This document shows, one piece after another, positions 41,509-49,254 of a DNA stretch of 64,000 nucleotides; the first letter of the stretch is position 1; each line of letters starts with the position of its first letter. Below the pieces are notes generated by a model, which was given only the letters and a program-made list of their open reading frames with translations, ran no database searches and had not been told where the DNA came from. Origin of the DNA: Aliamphritea ceti (GTDB taxonomy: Bacteria; Pseudomonadota; Gammaproteobacteria; Pseudomonadales; Balneatricaceae); contig NZ_AP025282.1 in NCBI RefSeq assembly GCF_024347215.1, forward strand, positions 2,728,001-2,792,000. Reading direction: 5' to 3'. A program made the translations under genes and the position numbers.

Positions 41509-41768
41509 GCGGACACCTCCGCCAGTAACTGATACTTGGCGTTGAAAACGTCTTTAGGACAACGATACCGATCTCCAGAAGACTGAAAAATCACGTAGTC
41601 ACCAGCTACAGCATCATCACCCTGCCCAACGGTTTCACTCCAAATTTCTGCACCACCATCAAGATATAAAATCTTACCGCCATAGCTAACGCCCTTCGGG
41701 TTAACCTCAATGGTTTGAATTTGAAACGCGACTACCTGAACCTGCTTTTGAACGTATATAAAACCCAT
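41505..41768 (-). CDS. Provirus B early protein of the 'GDYVI...YRCPK' family
   Basis: This 87-residue protein has GDYVIFQSSGDRYRCPKDVF and NAKYQLL near its C-terminus, matching the A protein at 20616-20861. It is the first gene after the RNA leader in B, whereas in A another gene is interposed. The ribosome site lies inside the leader stem. Function unknown. Confidence 0.75.
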   Translation of the reverse strand: MGFIYVQKQVQVVAFQIQTIEVNPKGVSYGGKILYLDGGAEIWSETVGQGDDAVAGDYVIFQSSGDRYRCPKDVFNAKYQLLAEVSA

Positions 41769-41843
41769 AGCTATTCTCCCGTTGCTATCTCCCGTTCCGT
41801 TGATGTGGGGGTGGTATGCCTACCAACCCCCTGCAACGAGAGA
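41769..41843 (-). ncRNA. Conserved structured RNA leader of provirus B early operon
   Basis: The outer stem pairs TCTCTCGTTGC (complement of 41833-41843) with GCAACGGGAGA (41775-41785), with one G-U. The inner hairpin at 41807-41831 has GGGGG/CCCCC arms and the same GGTAGGCATACC cap as A. Arm bases differ from A in a compensated way, and GGGAG in the 3' arm is the ribosome site of the 41768 start. Confidence 0.65.
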
Positions 41844-42014
41844 TGCTGCTCTGTGAATTTGGCTGACCCTCTCAGTGGGGAACTTTGACGCGAGGGCCAG
41901 CCGACGAGGAGATACTACACACTACTCTAGTTAGTAATCAATAGCCTAGTCTGTATGGCATTCTCATATTGCCACTACTACTATGCAATACAGTATTTAC
42001 TAGTGGGGACTACG

Positions 42015-42332
42015 ATGAATTACAGTATGAAGCTATTGACAAAGCTGAAGGCCATGAATGACGGGTGTTCTGACTATAGAGCCGCCCAAATATTAGAAAT
42101 ATCTCAACAATCCATTTCCAAGGTAAAAAACAACGGAACAAGCCTAAGTGATGAAACGCTAACCCGTTTAGCCAATTTAGTAGGGGAAAACCCTGTTATC
42201 GTGGTTGCTGAGAACGCATTAGAGATGAATTACTTTCCCAATATGAGACAGTTCTGGGAGGAAGTTTTAGCCAACGCAAAAGAGCTTGAAAGCCGCGCCA
42301 GTGCTGAAGAAAGCGAGGAGCGGGCCGCATGA
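42015..42332 (+). CDS. Provirus B repressor, helix-turn-helix (DUF3693-like)
   Basis: The start at 42015, after GGGGAC, gives 105 residues; an upstream ATG at 41955 falls in the probable promoter. The HTH is at about residues 17-40 (YRAAQILEISQQSISKVKNN). The C-terminal half is acidic and helical. It is divergent from the early operon and mirrors the provirus A repressor. Low identity to it suggests separate immunity, which would allow both elements to coexist. Confidence 0.78.
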   Translation: MNYSMKLLTKLKAMNDGCSDYRAAQILEISQQSISKVKNNGTSLSDETLTRLANLVGENPVIVVAENALEMNYFPNMRQFWEEVLANAKELESRASAEESEERAA

Positions 42333-42342
42333 AAAGCGGCCC
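42322..42342 (+). terminator. Terminator of the provirus B repressor
   Basis: GGGCCGC/GCGGCCC arms overlap the stop codon and are followed by ATATTTTA, directly before dif site 3. Confidence 0.65.
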
Positions 42343-42349
42343 ATATTTT

Positions 42350-42377
42350 ATGCGAATAAATATACATTATGCGAAGC
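42350..42377 (-). repeat. dif-type site 3 (right end of provirus B)
   Basis: The TATACA centre and the XerC arm (TTATGCGAAGC) are intact, while the XerD-side arm is replaced by ATGCGAATAAA. It is the mirror of site 1, where the XerC arm is the degenerate one. Confidence 0.78.
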
Positions 42378-42667
42378 CTTATAATAACAATAATGTACTC
42401 TTAATAATTGGCTAGTACCAACCAACTTATTCAATAAGATCAACGATGGTCATAGATTATTAAGTCTCTAAGCCGCTTAATCACTTAGTCTCATACTTTT
42501 TTAGATTATGATTGCCACGAACATCCGAGCCTAAAACTTGCACTTTCCTGATTTGGATTTATGCGTGATGCCTTCGATGAATTACAAAACCATTTATCAC
42601 AATCAATGACTAACAGTTACATATAAACATTTCACTGCTAAACGTTAATTATGTTATTTTCAAATCA

Positions 42668-42731
42668 CACTCTACGCGCACAGAACCATACTCACCCCAC
42701 GAAAACATAATTAGAGCGACTCTCCGTACGA
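42668..42731. repeat. Copy 2 of the ~62-bp dispersed repeat
   Basis: It begins CACTCTACGCGCACAGAACC and ends GCGACTCTCCGTACG. It is closest to copy 3 at 43293 and also related to copy 1 at 19535. Confidence 0.55.
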
Positions 42732-42770
42732 TAATTTAGATGGGGATTCAGGCTGGTTTTGATAATGAAT

Positions 42771-43105
42771 ATTGCTAACAGCCATGCCGGTTCAACGTAT
42801 AACTGACTATTTACGCAAAGGTATTTCGACCCGCTCCAGCCTGGCCAATCACTGGGATTTGATGCTGAGCATTCCAACATCTCTTATCAAGATGAAAAAC
42901 GCTGCATCATGTTGATCTGTAAAATTAGAGATAATACCGCGACTTCTTAGCTAGCTTGGAGATAAAGCTTCAGTAATCGACAACGAATAAATGAATTGAA
43001 AAACAGGCTATCGCACCGCGCAAATTTCGTGTGTACATCAATGAAGGACTAAAGAAACTATTCGCACTTAAGTCGCTGAATAAAACAAAAAAGCATAATC
43101 ATTAT
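42771..43105 (+). pseudogene. DUF3653-family regulator, decayed third copy
   Basis: Broken frames preserve, in order, IANSHA (compare ISKSHA in provirus B), GFDAEHSN (RFDSENSH), RQRINELKNRLS (RRRIKELENRLS) and, after a frameshift, RKFRVYINEGLKK (RELRVYVNDSLKE). In-frame stops and shifts separate the blocks. Downstream GCATAATCATTATGCCC resembles the sequence before the provirus terminators. It is a relic of a third element of the same family. Confidence 0.75.
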
Positions 43106-43292
43106 GCCCAAGCCTTTATTGCTGATACCAATACCTTATGACCTTTTTTAACAAAACCAGTTACTTACTCAGAGAGTACAGCCATCGACTATTTCTGGGT
43201 TATCTAACTCCAACATTGTCAGCCCTTTTTAAGCGCCCTATTTATCTATAAATTACCATTTCACAGCGTTACTAAAATTACCATATGTACAC

Positions 43293-43358
43293 CGTGCTCT
43301 ACGTGCACGGAGCCACATTCCCCCCGCAAAACATTAATTAGCGCAACTCTCCGCACGA
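43293..43358. repeat. Copy 3 of the ~62-bp dispersed repeat
   Basis: It contains GTGCTCTACGTGCACGGAGC and ends GCGCAACTCTCCGCACG. Same orientation as copies 1 and 2. Confidence 0.55.
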
Positions 43359-43454
43359 TGTTTTAAGCGCCTACTTGCATGTTTTTATCCAATCTTAAAC
43401 CTATCTGATACAGCCAGATTCTCTACAGCCAACTTTCATTCAGGCACAAAAAAA

Positions 43455-43470
43455 CCCGGATTCACCGGGC
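43455..43470 (-). terminator. Terminator of the 43489 gene
   Basis: CCCGG/CCGGG hairpin followed on the minus strand by seven T. Confidence 0.8.
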
Positions 43471-43488
43471 TTCTTTTAGATTTAATAA

Positions 43489-43851
43489 TTACACCATTTG
43501 AATCGGTGTCGGTGCCTGTTCGTAACTGCATACCTGATACATTGAAACATTTACCAGCTCACCGGTTTTATAAGACTGAACAACCAGTGTTTGAGCCCCG
43601 CTTACTGAATCTACTTTGTTTAGCACCTGATACGGCACTGCTTTGCAGAGCTTACGTTCGCCATCCAGGTAATGGTCGGCATCTATATAGATATCATCGC
43701 CAACCTGAATTTCTCGCCACATAAAGTCTGCCTCAACAATAAGGTCTGACTGATCCTGTCGGATTGGATTCATACTGGCCTCGCTTTCGCTGGGTTTTAT
43801 TGGCGTCACTATGCCATTAAGCATAGCTGAAGCTCGCATTTTTAGTGCCAT
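43489..43851 (-). CDS. Hypothetical small soluble protein
   Basis: The protein of 120 residues has no membrane segment. Its C-terminal half is beta-rich (VGDDIYIDADHYLDG, TLVVQSYKTGELVNVSMYQV). It starts two bases after the stop of the split response-regulator gene, so the two were probably one operon, and it ends before a strong terminator. An internal ATG near residue 27 (MNPIRQDQ) is another possible start. No family was recognised. Confidence 0.55.
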   Translation of the reverse strand: MALKMRASAMLNGIVTPIKPSESEASMNPIRQDQSDLIVEADFMWREIQVGDDIYIDADHYLDGERKLCKAVPYQVLNKVDSVSGAQTLVVQSYKTGELVNVSMYQVCSYEQAPTPIQMV

Positions 43852-43853
43852 AT

Positions 43854-44521
43854 TTATGCCTGAACAATATTGTGCCGAATCGCCATATGTACCAATTCAG
43901 AATTATTACTAATTTTTAATTTCCGTAAAATATTCGCCCGGTGCGCATGTACTGTTTTAGGACTGAGAAACATTTTCTCAGCAATATGTGCAACCGGCTG
44001 TCCCTCTGCCAGGCAAGAGAATATCTGAAACTCGCGCTTAGTCAGCAGTCCAAAAGGCGTACCTTCTTCACCGCTGCCAGGCGAAAGCTGTTCTTTTATA
44101 CTCTCGGCAAAATACGTTTTTCCACTGGCGACTTCACAAACAGCTTTTAGTAATTCATCTGGTGCGCAGCGCTTGGTTAAATAACCACTGGCACCGGCCT
44201 GAACTACATGGGCCGGAAATGGCTCACTTTCCATAACCGTTAAAACAAAACTTTGGCTTTAGGGTCTTTAGCACGGATTTTTCGAATAGCTTCTAATCCA
44301 CCATACGCCTGCATACCTTCACGTTCGGTATTATCCTGCGGCATGGAAAGATCCATAATTATTACGCCGGGGTTGGTCTCGAAGTATTTTTCAACAGCTT
44401 CCTGACCACTGCTCGCCTCGGCGATAATGTCTATGCGGCTATCATTATCAAGCAGTCGCTGAAAACCTGCCCGTACTACAGGGTGATCGTCAACTAATAG
44501 AACTCTGATCAATTCACTCAT
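43854..44521 (-). pseudogene. NarL/FixJ response regulator broken by a frameshift
   Basis: The receiver half (44240-44521) has IRVLLVDDHPVVRAGF and the phospho-Asp motif VIIMDLSMP. The DNA-binding half (43854-44234) has the rest of the receiver (GASGYLTKRC) and a LuxR-type HTH (LLTKREFQIFSCLAEGQPVA, KTVHAHRANILRKL). They are in different frames. The join is in a T-rich run (minus strand GTTTTGTTTTAAC), where one extra T would restore a single product of about 222 residues. It is either a true pseudogene, an assembly error or a slippage-controlled gene. UvrY/GacA-like regulators are the nearest relatives in form. Confidence 0.8.
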
Positions 44522-44630
44522 AATATTTACAACGGGTTACGCTCGATATGTATTGATGTTACTGAGAATATTCAAGTTAAACTACTGGAGAGTACCTATT
44601 TTGAAACCTATTCTTTAAAAAGAATTATTC

Positions 44631-45071
44631 TCATTTAATGATTGCGTCTGCACCCCGGTATACACCGAAAGTCTCAACATCTAACGCAACAGCTGGGGAT
44701 ACATCTTCCGGATCAACCTGTACAGGCATTGCGACCAATTCATCGCTATAACCAACAAGCTGTACACCTTCTTTTTTACAGTGAAGTAAAACTTTTTCCA
44801 GCGCCCGGACAACTGCAGCTTGCCGTGTACTTAGCTGGCAATCTGTTGGTCGGTCTTCTTCAGGGGTTTTGCTGGTTACTTGTCTGACGGCAAAGCCCTG
44901 CTCATCGACTAATTGCACTGTCACGCCGGCTTGCTTTTCTTTAACCAAAACTTCTTTAGCTAAAGTAAAAATTGTTTCTTCCGTACAGCACACAGCTGCA
45001 TTCACATCAACTTCTCGAATGGCTTCCAGGACATCCTCATACGTGGCGTTTTTTTCCAGATATATATCCAT
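44631..45071 (-). CDS. Hypothetical soluble protein
   Basis: About 146 residues from the second ATG (MDIYLEKNATYEDVLEAIRE); an ATG at 45086 adds five. The alpha/beta protein has two halves: the first with AAVCCTEETIFTLAKEVL, the second containing LSTRQAAVVRALEKVLLHCK. It has no membrane segment or known motif. It stands alone between the response-regulator region and the KfrA-like gene. Confidence 0.55.
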   Translation of the reverse strand: MDIYLEKNATYEDVLEAIREVDVNAAVCCTEETIFTLAKEVLVKEKQAGVTVQLVDEQGFAVRQVTSKTPEEDRPTDCQLSTRQAAVVRALEKVLLHCKKEGVQLVGYSDELVAMPVQVDPEDVSPAVALDVETFGVYRGADAIIK

Positions 45072-45131
45072 AGTATTCCAAGTCACACAGTTTGATGTTC
45101 ATAGCCACTTATTGCTTACCGCATTAAATGA

Positions 45132-45737
45132 CTATTTATTCAGACTCAGGATAAGTGAATGCAGGCGCTGCACTTCCTGTTCTTTGGCAGATTTATCAGC
45201 TTCAAGTGACTGAATCCGCAAATCCTGCTGAATAATTTGCTGCTGAGCGTTTTGATGTGCTTCGCGCAAATTCACAATTTCGCCTTCAAGTCTTTGATTA
45301 TGCTGCGAGAGACTTAATTTTTCATTAGTTAATTGAATTACTTTCTGCTCGCTTTGGGTATCGGTCACAGAATAGCCAACAGCTTTTTGTGTAATCAATG
45401 CTGTTTCCTGGGCTTTAAGCGCCGTCATTTTATCTGCATATTCCAATTCCAGCGCTTGCCGTTTAGCTGAATTTTCAGCTGCAGAATGGGCCAGCGCCTG
45501 CTCCCAAATCTGGTTAGCCATATTAAAAATTTGCTCCGGAATATCCGGGCGCTGACGCTGCATTTGTAGCCGCTCACCCAAACTTTGCCACCAGGCATTC
45601 AGGGCTTTATTGATGGTTGTCAGGCTGCCGGTTCCAAGCAAATCCCGAACTGATTGCTGCGTAGGCCGCTGACCAAGCGCAAGCAATTCATCTGCGGCAA
45701 TGAAGACTTTCTGATAAGTAGAATCGTGTTCGCTCAT
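45132..45737 (-). CDS. KfrA-like coiled-coil DNA-binding protein
   Basis: From the ATG at 45737, 201 residues. The N-terminal 65 residues resemble the KfrA DNA-binding domain: YQKVFIAADELLALGQRPTQ, then VRDLLGTGSLTTINKALNAW. The remaining two thirds is an uninterrupted Gln/Glu/Lys-rich coiled coil. KfrA proteins bind DNA and form filaments on plasmids; chromosomal copies are known but poorly understood. A longer start at 45779 would overlap its promoter region. Confidence 0.72.
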   Translation of the reverse strand: MSEHDSTYQKVFIAADELLALGQRPTQQSVRDLLGTGSLTTINKALNAWWQSLGERLQMQRQRPDIPEQIFNMANQIWEQALAHSAAENSAKRQALELEYADKMTALKAQETALITQKAVGYSVTDTQSEQKVIQLTNEKLSLSQHNQRLEGEIVNLREAHQNAQQQIIQQDLRIQSLEADKSAKEQEVQRLHSLILSLNK

Positions 45738-45905
45738 GATATTATTAATACACAATACATATTGAATGATATGTATCATATCAGTGTTAGTGATAACTAA
45801 CTAGCGCTGGAGTGTCGACAATCTCGATATTCTTTAAAAAATTGCTTTTAATTCATGAGGTTTGTACATATTCTGAAATCACCTGCCTGAAAAAGGAGAA
45901 GCACT

Positions 45906-46910
45906 ATGACCACACGCGTCGCAATTAATGGTTTTGGTCGCATCGGTAGAAACATTTTGCGTGCTTTATATGAGTCCGGACGTCAGCACGAAATCAGGGT
46001 AGTAGCCATCAATGACCTTGGTGATCCCGCCAGTAATATTCACCTCTGCCAGTACGACAGCGTGCACGGTAGATTCAACACAGATATACAGTTAGATAGT
46101 GATCAAATGCTGATTGGTGATGAGCGTATTGCCATGCTCAGCGAAGCCGATCCACATGCTCTGCCCTGGTCGGAATTAAATATAGATATCGTCTTTGAAT
46201 GTACCGGCCGATTCACTTCTAAAGAAAGCGCTCAGGTTCACTTAGATCAGGGCGCTAAACGGGTTTTAGTATCAGCCCCCTGCAGCGATTCAGACGCTAC
46301 GATTGTTTATGGCGTGAATCACAACACTCTTAATGCCAATGACAGGATCATCTCTAACGCTTCCTGCACAACGAACTGCCTGGCACCTATGGCCAAGATA
46401 CTTAATGACGCTATTGGTATTCGCCAAGGCGTTATGACGACTATTCACGCCTACACCAATGATCAACACCTGTCCGACACTGCCGGAGGCGACCTTTACC
46501 GCGCACGCGCAGCTGCACTATCGATGATTCCCACTAAAACCGGTGCTGCACAGGCTGTTGGCCTGGTATTGCCAGAAATGAACGGCAAGCTAACAGGCAT
46601 GGCTGTTCGGGTGCCGACAGCCAACGTTTCTCTGGTTGATTTGAGCTTTATTCCTGAACAGGATACTAATGTAGACGAGATCAACCAGCTAATGCAGGCA
46701 GCAGCGCTGGATCAGTATCATCAGATACTGCACTACAACGAACTACCGCTCGTATCCGTCGATTTTAATCACCATCCGGCTTCCTGCATCTTTGACTCAA
46801 CGCAGACCCTACACGCTGACGGCCTGGTGAAAGTATTTGCCTGGTATGACAATGAATGGGGATTCTCAAACCGTATGCTGGACACCTGCCAGGCAATTGC
46901 CGCGCTATAA
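45906..46910 (+). CDS. Glyceraldehyde-3-phosphate dehydrogenase family protein
   Basis: The 334-residue enzyme has the NAD-binding start RVAINGFGRIGRNILRAL, the catalytic Cys in SNASCTTNCLAP and phosphate-site TKTGAAQAVGLVLPEMNGKL. Its C-terminus ends WYDNEWGFSNRMLDT. The N-terminus (ALYESGR) and VSVDFNHHP resemble erythrose-4-phosphate dehydrogenase, but the catalytic surroundings are those of GAPDH, so GAPDH is preferred. AAGGAGAAGC gives a good ribosome site. It is monocistronic with a strong terminator. Confidence 0.88.
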   Translation: MTTRVAINGFGRIGRNILRALYESGRQHEIRVVAINDLGDPASNIHLCQYDSVHGRFNTDIQLDSDQMLIGDERIAMLSEADPHALPWSELNIDIVFECTGRFTSKESAQVHLDQGAKRVLVSAPCSDSDATIVYGVNHNTLNANDRIISNASCTTNCLAPMAKILNDAIGIRQGVMTTIHAYTNDQHLSDTAGGDLYRARAAALSMIPTKTGAAQAVGLVLPEMNGKLTGMAVRVPTANVSLVDLSFIPEQDTNVDEINQLMQAAALDQYHQILHYNELPLVSVDFNHHPASCIFDSTQTLHADGLVKVFAWYDNEWGFSNRMLDTCQAIAAL

Positions 46911-46940
46911 CCAAAACCTCAGCAAAATCAGGACAAAAAA

Positions 46941-46965
46941 AACGGGCAGTTATTAACTGCCCGTT
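46941..46965. terminator. Terminator after the GAPDH gene
   Basis: A 12-bp hairpin (AACGGGCAGTTA with its complement) flanked by A8 and T7 tracts; bidirectional, so it can also serve the converging thi operon. Confidence 0.9.
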
Positions 46966-47016
46966 TTTTTTACGATAACGCTATTATTCAAACACTTCTT
47001 TCAATTTAACAAGCAC

Positions 47017-47616
47017 TTAGCCGGTTATGATGATGTTTCGTTGAGACAACCTGACAACATCTTCATCCTGATGCGTGACCAGCAGCAGAGTCTTACCCGC
47101 CTGCTCTACTTTATCCTGAACCCAGTCAGCAGCCAGCTCCCTGGTTTTAGCATCTAACTCAGCAAAGGGCTCATCCAGCAACACAATCGGCTCAGGACGC
47201 AGCAGAGAGCGCAATAAGGCCACGCGCTGACGCTGACCTCCTGATAACTGCGCCGGCATCTTATGCAACAGCTCAGACACTCCTAAATGCTCTGCCTCAG
47301 CATGAATAACCTCAGAGGATACTGCTTGCAATGTCAGCGTTAAGTTCTTAATAACGCTGAGGTGCTCAAACAAATTATGCTCCTGAAACAACATCGCGAC
47401 CGGTCGCTGATCTGCAGCTAACTGCAGCAATGACTCGCCATTAAAGCTGACAGAACCAGACTCAGCATTCACAAAACCAGCCAGACACAGTAGCAATGTG
47501 GTTTTACCTACACCACTTACACCTTGCAGCGTTACGCGTTCGCCGACTTCAATATTCATGTCATAACTTAGCAATTTATCATCACGAAGTATCTTAAGAG
47601 ACTCAATCTTCAACAT
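47017..47616 (-). CDS. thiQ: Thiamine ABC transporter ATPase ThiQ
   Basis: This protein of 199 residues has Walker A GVSGVGKTT (near residue 35), signature LSGGQRQRVALLR, Walker B PIVLLDEPFAELD and H-loop LLVTHQDED. Its small size is normal for ThiQ. It energises import of thiamine or thiamine phosphates through ThiP. It lies eight bases after thiP in the order thiB-thiP-thiQ. Confidence 0.9.
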   Translation of the reverse strand: MLKIESLKILRDDKLLSYDMNIEVGERVTLQGVSGVGKTTLLLCLAGFVNAESGSVSFNGESLLQLAADQRPVAMLFQEHNLFEHLSVIKNLTLTLQAVSSEVIHAEAEHLGVSELLHKMPAQLSGGQRQRVALLRSLLRPEPIVLLDEPFAELDAKTRELAADWVQDKVEQAGKTLLLVTHQDEDVVRLSQRNIIITG

Positions 47617-47624
47617 ATTGATTT

Positions 47625-49190
47625 TTATATCTTATCAGTGGCTTTTTGAAGTGGTTTCTGCACCACAAACAGCTTCATTAATCCGGCACATACCAGTAAC
47701 AAAACCAGAGACGCCATTGCCGCCTCACTCATCCGGTATGTACCTGCGTAGCTATAAATTAGCCAGGGCAATGTAATTAAATCCTGATGCCCGAATATAG
47801 CGAATATCGCGACATCACCAATTGCCAGTAACAAACCTAACGCAAACGCATTAATCAGTACTTGCCGTAGATATGGTATTTCTATACGCAACCGAAGCAA
47901 TGGCGAAAACTTAAGATTGCGCACCAACTGATCGTACTGCATATCATACTGAAGCAAACGCGGCCTGAGCTGCTGCACAACGAAAGGAACTACAGCTAAC
48001 GTGTTTAGCAATGCAACCAACAACAGCCCGTATTCATCAAGATCTACTTCAGGCAGCAACAGCACATACAAACCTACACTGGTAACCATCGCTGGTGCGA
48101 TTAGCGTATGTGTGGCCAACCATTCCATAAGCCACTGACGACGCCGCATACCGCGGTATCTCGCTTCACGGATTGGCAGTAGCAGTAAATATCCAATCAC
48201 CACTGCCATGCACGCAGCAATGACGCCCAATCCAACTGACATCATTAGCGGCTGCAATAAAGCCAGATAATCAAAACTCATCAAATCATTACGTGCCGCC
48301 TGAAACACCAGCGACACCAGGGGCAGTAACATAAACAGCCAAACAAGCAGATACAGGCACATATAAACACCCTTCGTCCACTTACCTGGTGACGGGCGCC
48401 ACTGACTTTGCGGCAAATCAACACTCAGCCAGCCACCGCTGCCATTTCGATATAACACCAGAAACAACAGCCCTGCTATACCTAACTGAGTCCAGGCAAA
48501 GCTAAGTGCTTCCGGGATATTAAAGTCATACTTCAGCGCCTGATAAATGGCCACTTCCAATGTCGTCGCCTGCGGCCCACCACCCAGCGCCAGCACAACA
48601 GCAAAACTGTTAAAGCAAAGAATAAAAACGAAGCCGAGCAACATAATAAGAACCGGCCGCAGCACCGGCCATTCAATATGCAGGAATCGCTGCCAGCCGG
48701 TTAACTTCAGCTGTAACGCAAGCCGCCATGCTGGATCAGGTATATTATTATATTGCTGACGTAACATTCTGATAGCAAATGGCATATTCAGATAAATATG
48801 CGCCAGCAAAATGCCATGTAAACCATAAAGGTTCCAGTCATCCGGCAATACAGGCAGCAGCCAGCCCGAGCGCCCGAACAGCACAACCAACCCGGTAATT
48901 AACACCAACGTTGGCATTACAAACGCCAACAAACATAACTGCAAGAAAGACTGCTGACCGCGCAACACCGGTAGAAAATACAGACCTCGAGCAACCGGCC
49001 AGGCAAGAACAACAGACAACACCGAGCTGAGCACTGCCTGCTTTATTGAGAACGACAGCACACCCCAAAAATAACTATCACTGAAAATACTGAGATCTGC
49101 GCCCTGGCCTGAAAAACCAATCAGGCCCTGAAAAGCCAGTACTGACACAGCAATATTGCCGGTCAGTACTAATAGCGCGATCACCAGCAT
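47625..49190 (-). CDS. thiP: Thiamine ABC transporter permease ThiP
   Basis: The 521-residue inner-membrane protein consists of two fused permease halves with about 12 helices. EAA-type loops are seen near NIPDPAWRLALQLKLTGWQR and YDQLVRNLKFSPLLRLRIEI. The annotated ATG lacks a good ribosome site. The frame is open for 11 further codons upstream (ending FFASDAVLH) without a standard start codon, so the true start is uncertain. Confidence 0.88.
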   Translation of the reverse strand: MLVIALLVLTGNIAVSVLAFQGLIGFSGQGADLSIFSDSYFWGVLSFSIKQAVLSSVLSVVLAWPVARGLYFLPVLRGQQSFLQLCLLAFVMPTLVLITGLVVLFGRSGWLLPVLPDDWNLYGLHGILLAHIYLNMPFAIRMLRQQYNNIPDPAWRLALQLKLTGWQRFLHIEWPVLRPVLIMLLGFVFILCFNSFAVVLALGGGPQATTLEVAIYQALKYDFNIPEALSFAWTQLGIAGLLFLVLYRNGSGGWLSVDLPQSQWRPSPGKWTKGVYMCLYLLVWLFMLLPLVSLVFQAARNDLMSFDYLALLQPLMMSVGLGVIAACMAVVIGYLLLLPIREARYRGMRRRQWLMEWLATHTLIAPAMVTSVGLYVLLLPEVDLDEYGLLLVALLNTLAVVPFVVQQLRPRLLQYDMQYDQLVRNLKFSPLLRLRIEIPYLRQVLINAFALGLLLAIGDVAIFAIFGHQDLITLPWLIYSYAGTYRMSEAAMASLVLLLVCAGLMKLFVVQKPLQKATDKI

Positions 49191-49254
49191 ATGCAGAACT
49201 GCGTCGCTGGCGAAGAAAATATATCTAACATCTTATATGTGTTTGGCACTCAGC

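Larger units (their letters stand above)
31605..42377 (-). mobile_element. Provirus B: second, inverted PM2-like provirus
   Basis: A 10.8-kb unit in mirror image of provirus A, sharing the middle dif site with it. The order from right to left is repressor (plus strand), RNA leader, early genes including a cytosine methyltransferase, Rep, membrane proteins, ATPase, capsid protein, virion proteins, lysozyme, holin-like genes, with DUF3653 on the plus strand at the left end. All key genes are open, so it may be functional. Confidence 0.85.
42378..43454. other. Decayed DNA right of provirus B
   Basis: About 1.1 kb without intact genes. It contains a DUF3653 pseudogene (42771-43105) between two ~62-base repeats (42668-42731 and 43293-43358), consistent with the remains of an older related provirus. 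Confidence 0.6.

Noticed and set aside
19695..42377. Interpretation as filamentous (Inovirus) prophages because of Zot-like ATPases and dif integration
   Set aside because: Filamentous phages lack lysozyme, holin-like genes and an about-285-residue capsid protein, and have a pIII/pVIII gene set not seen here.
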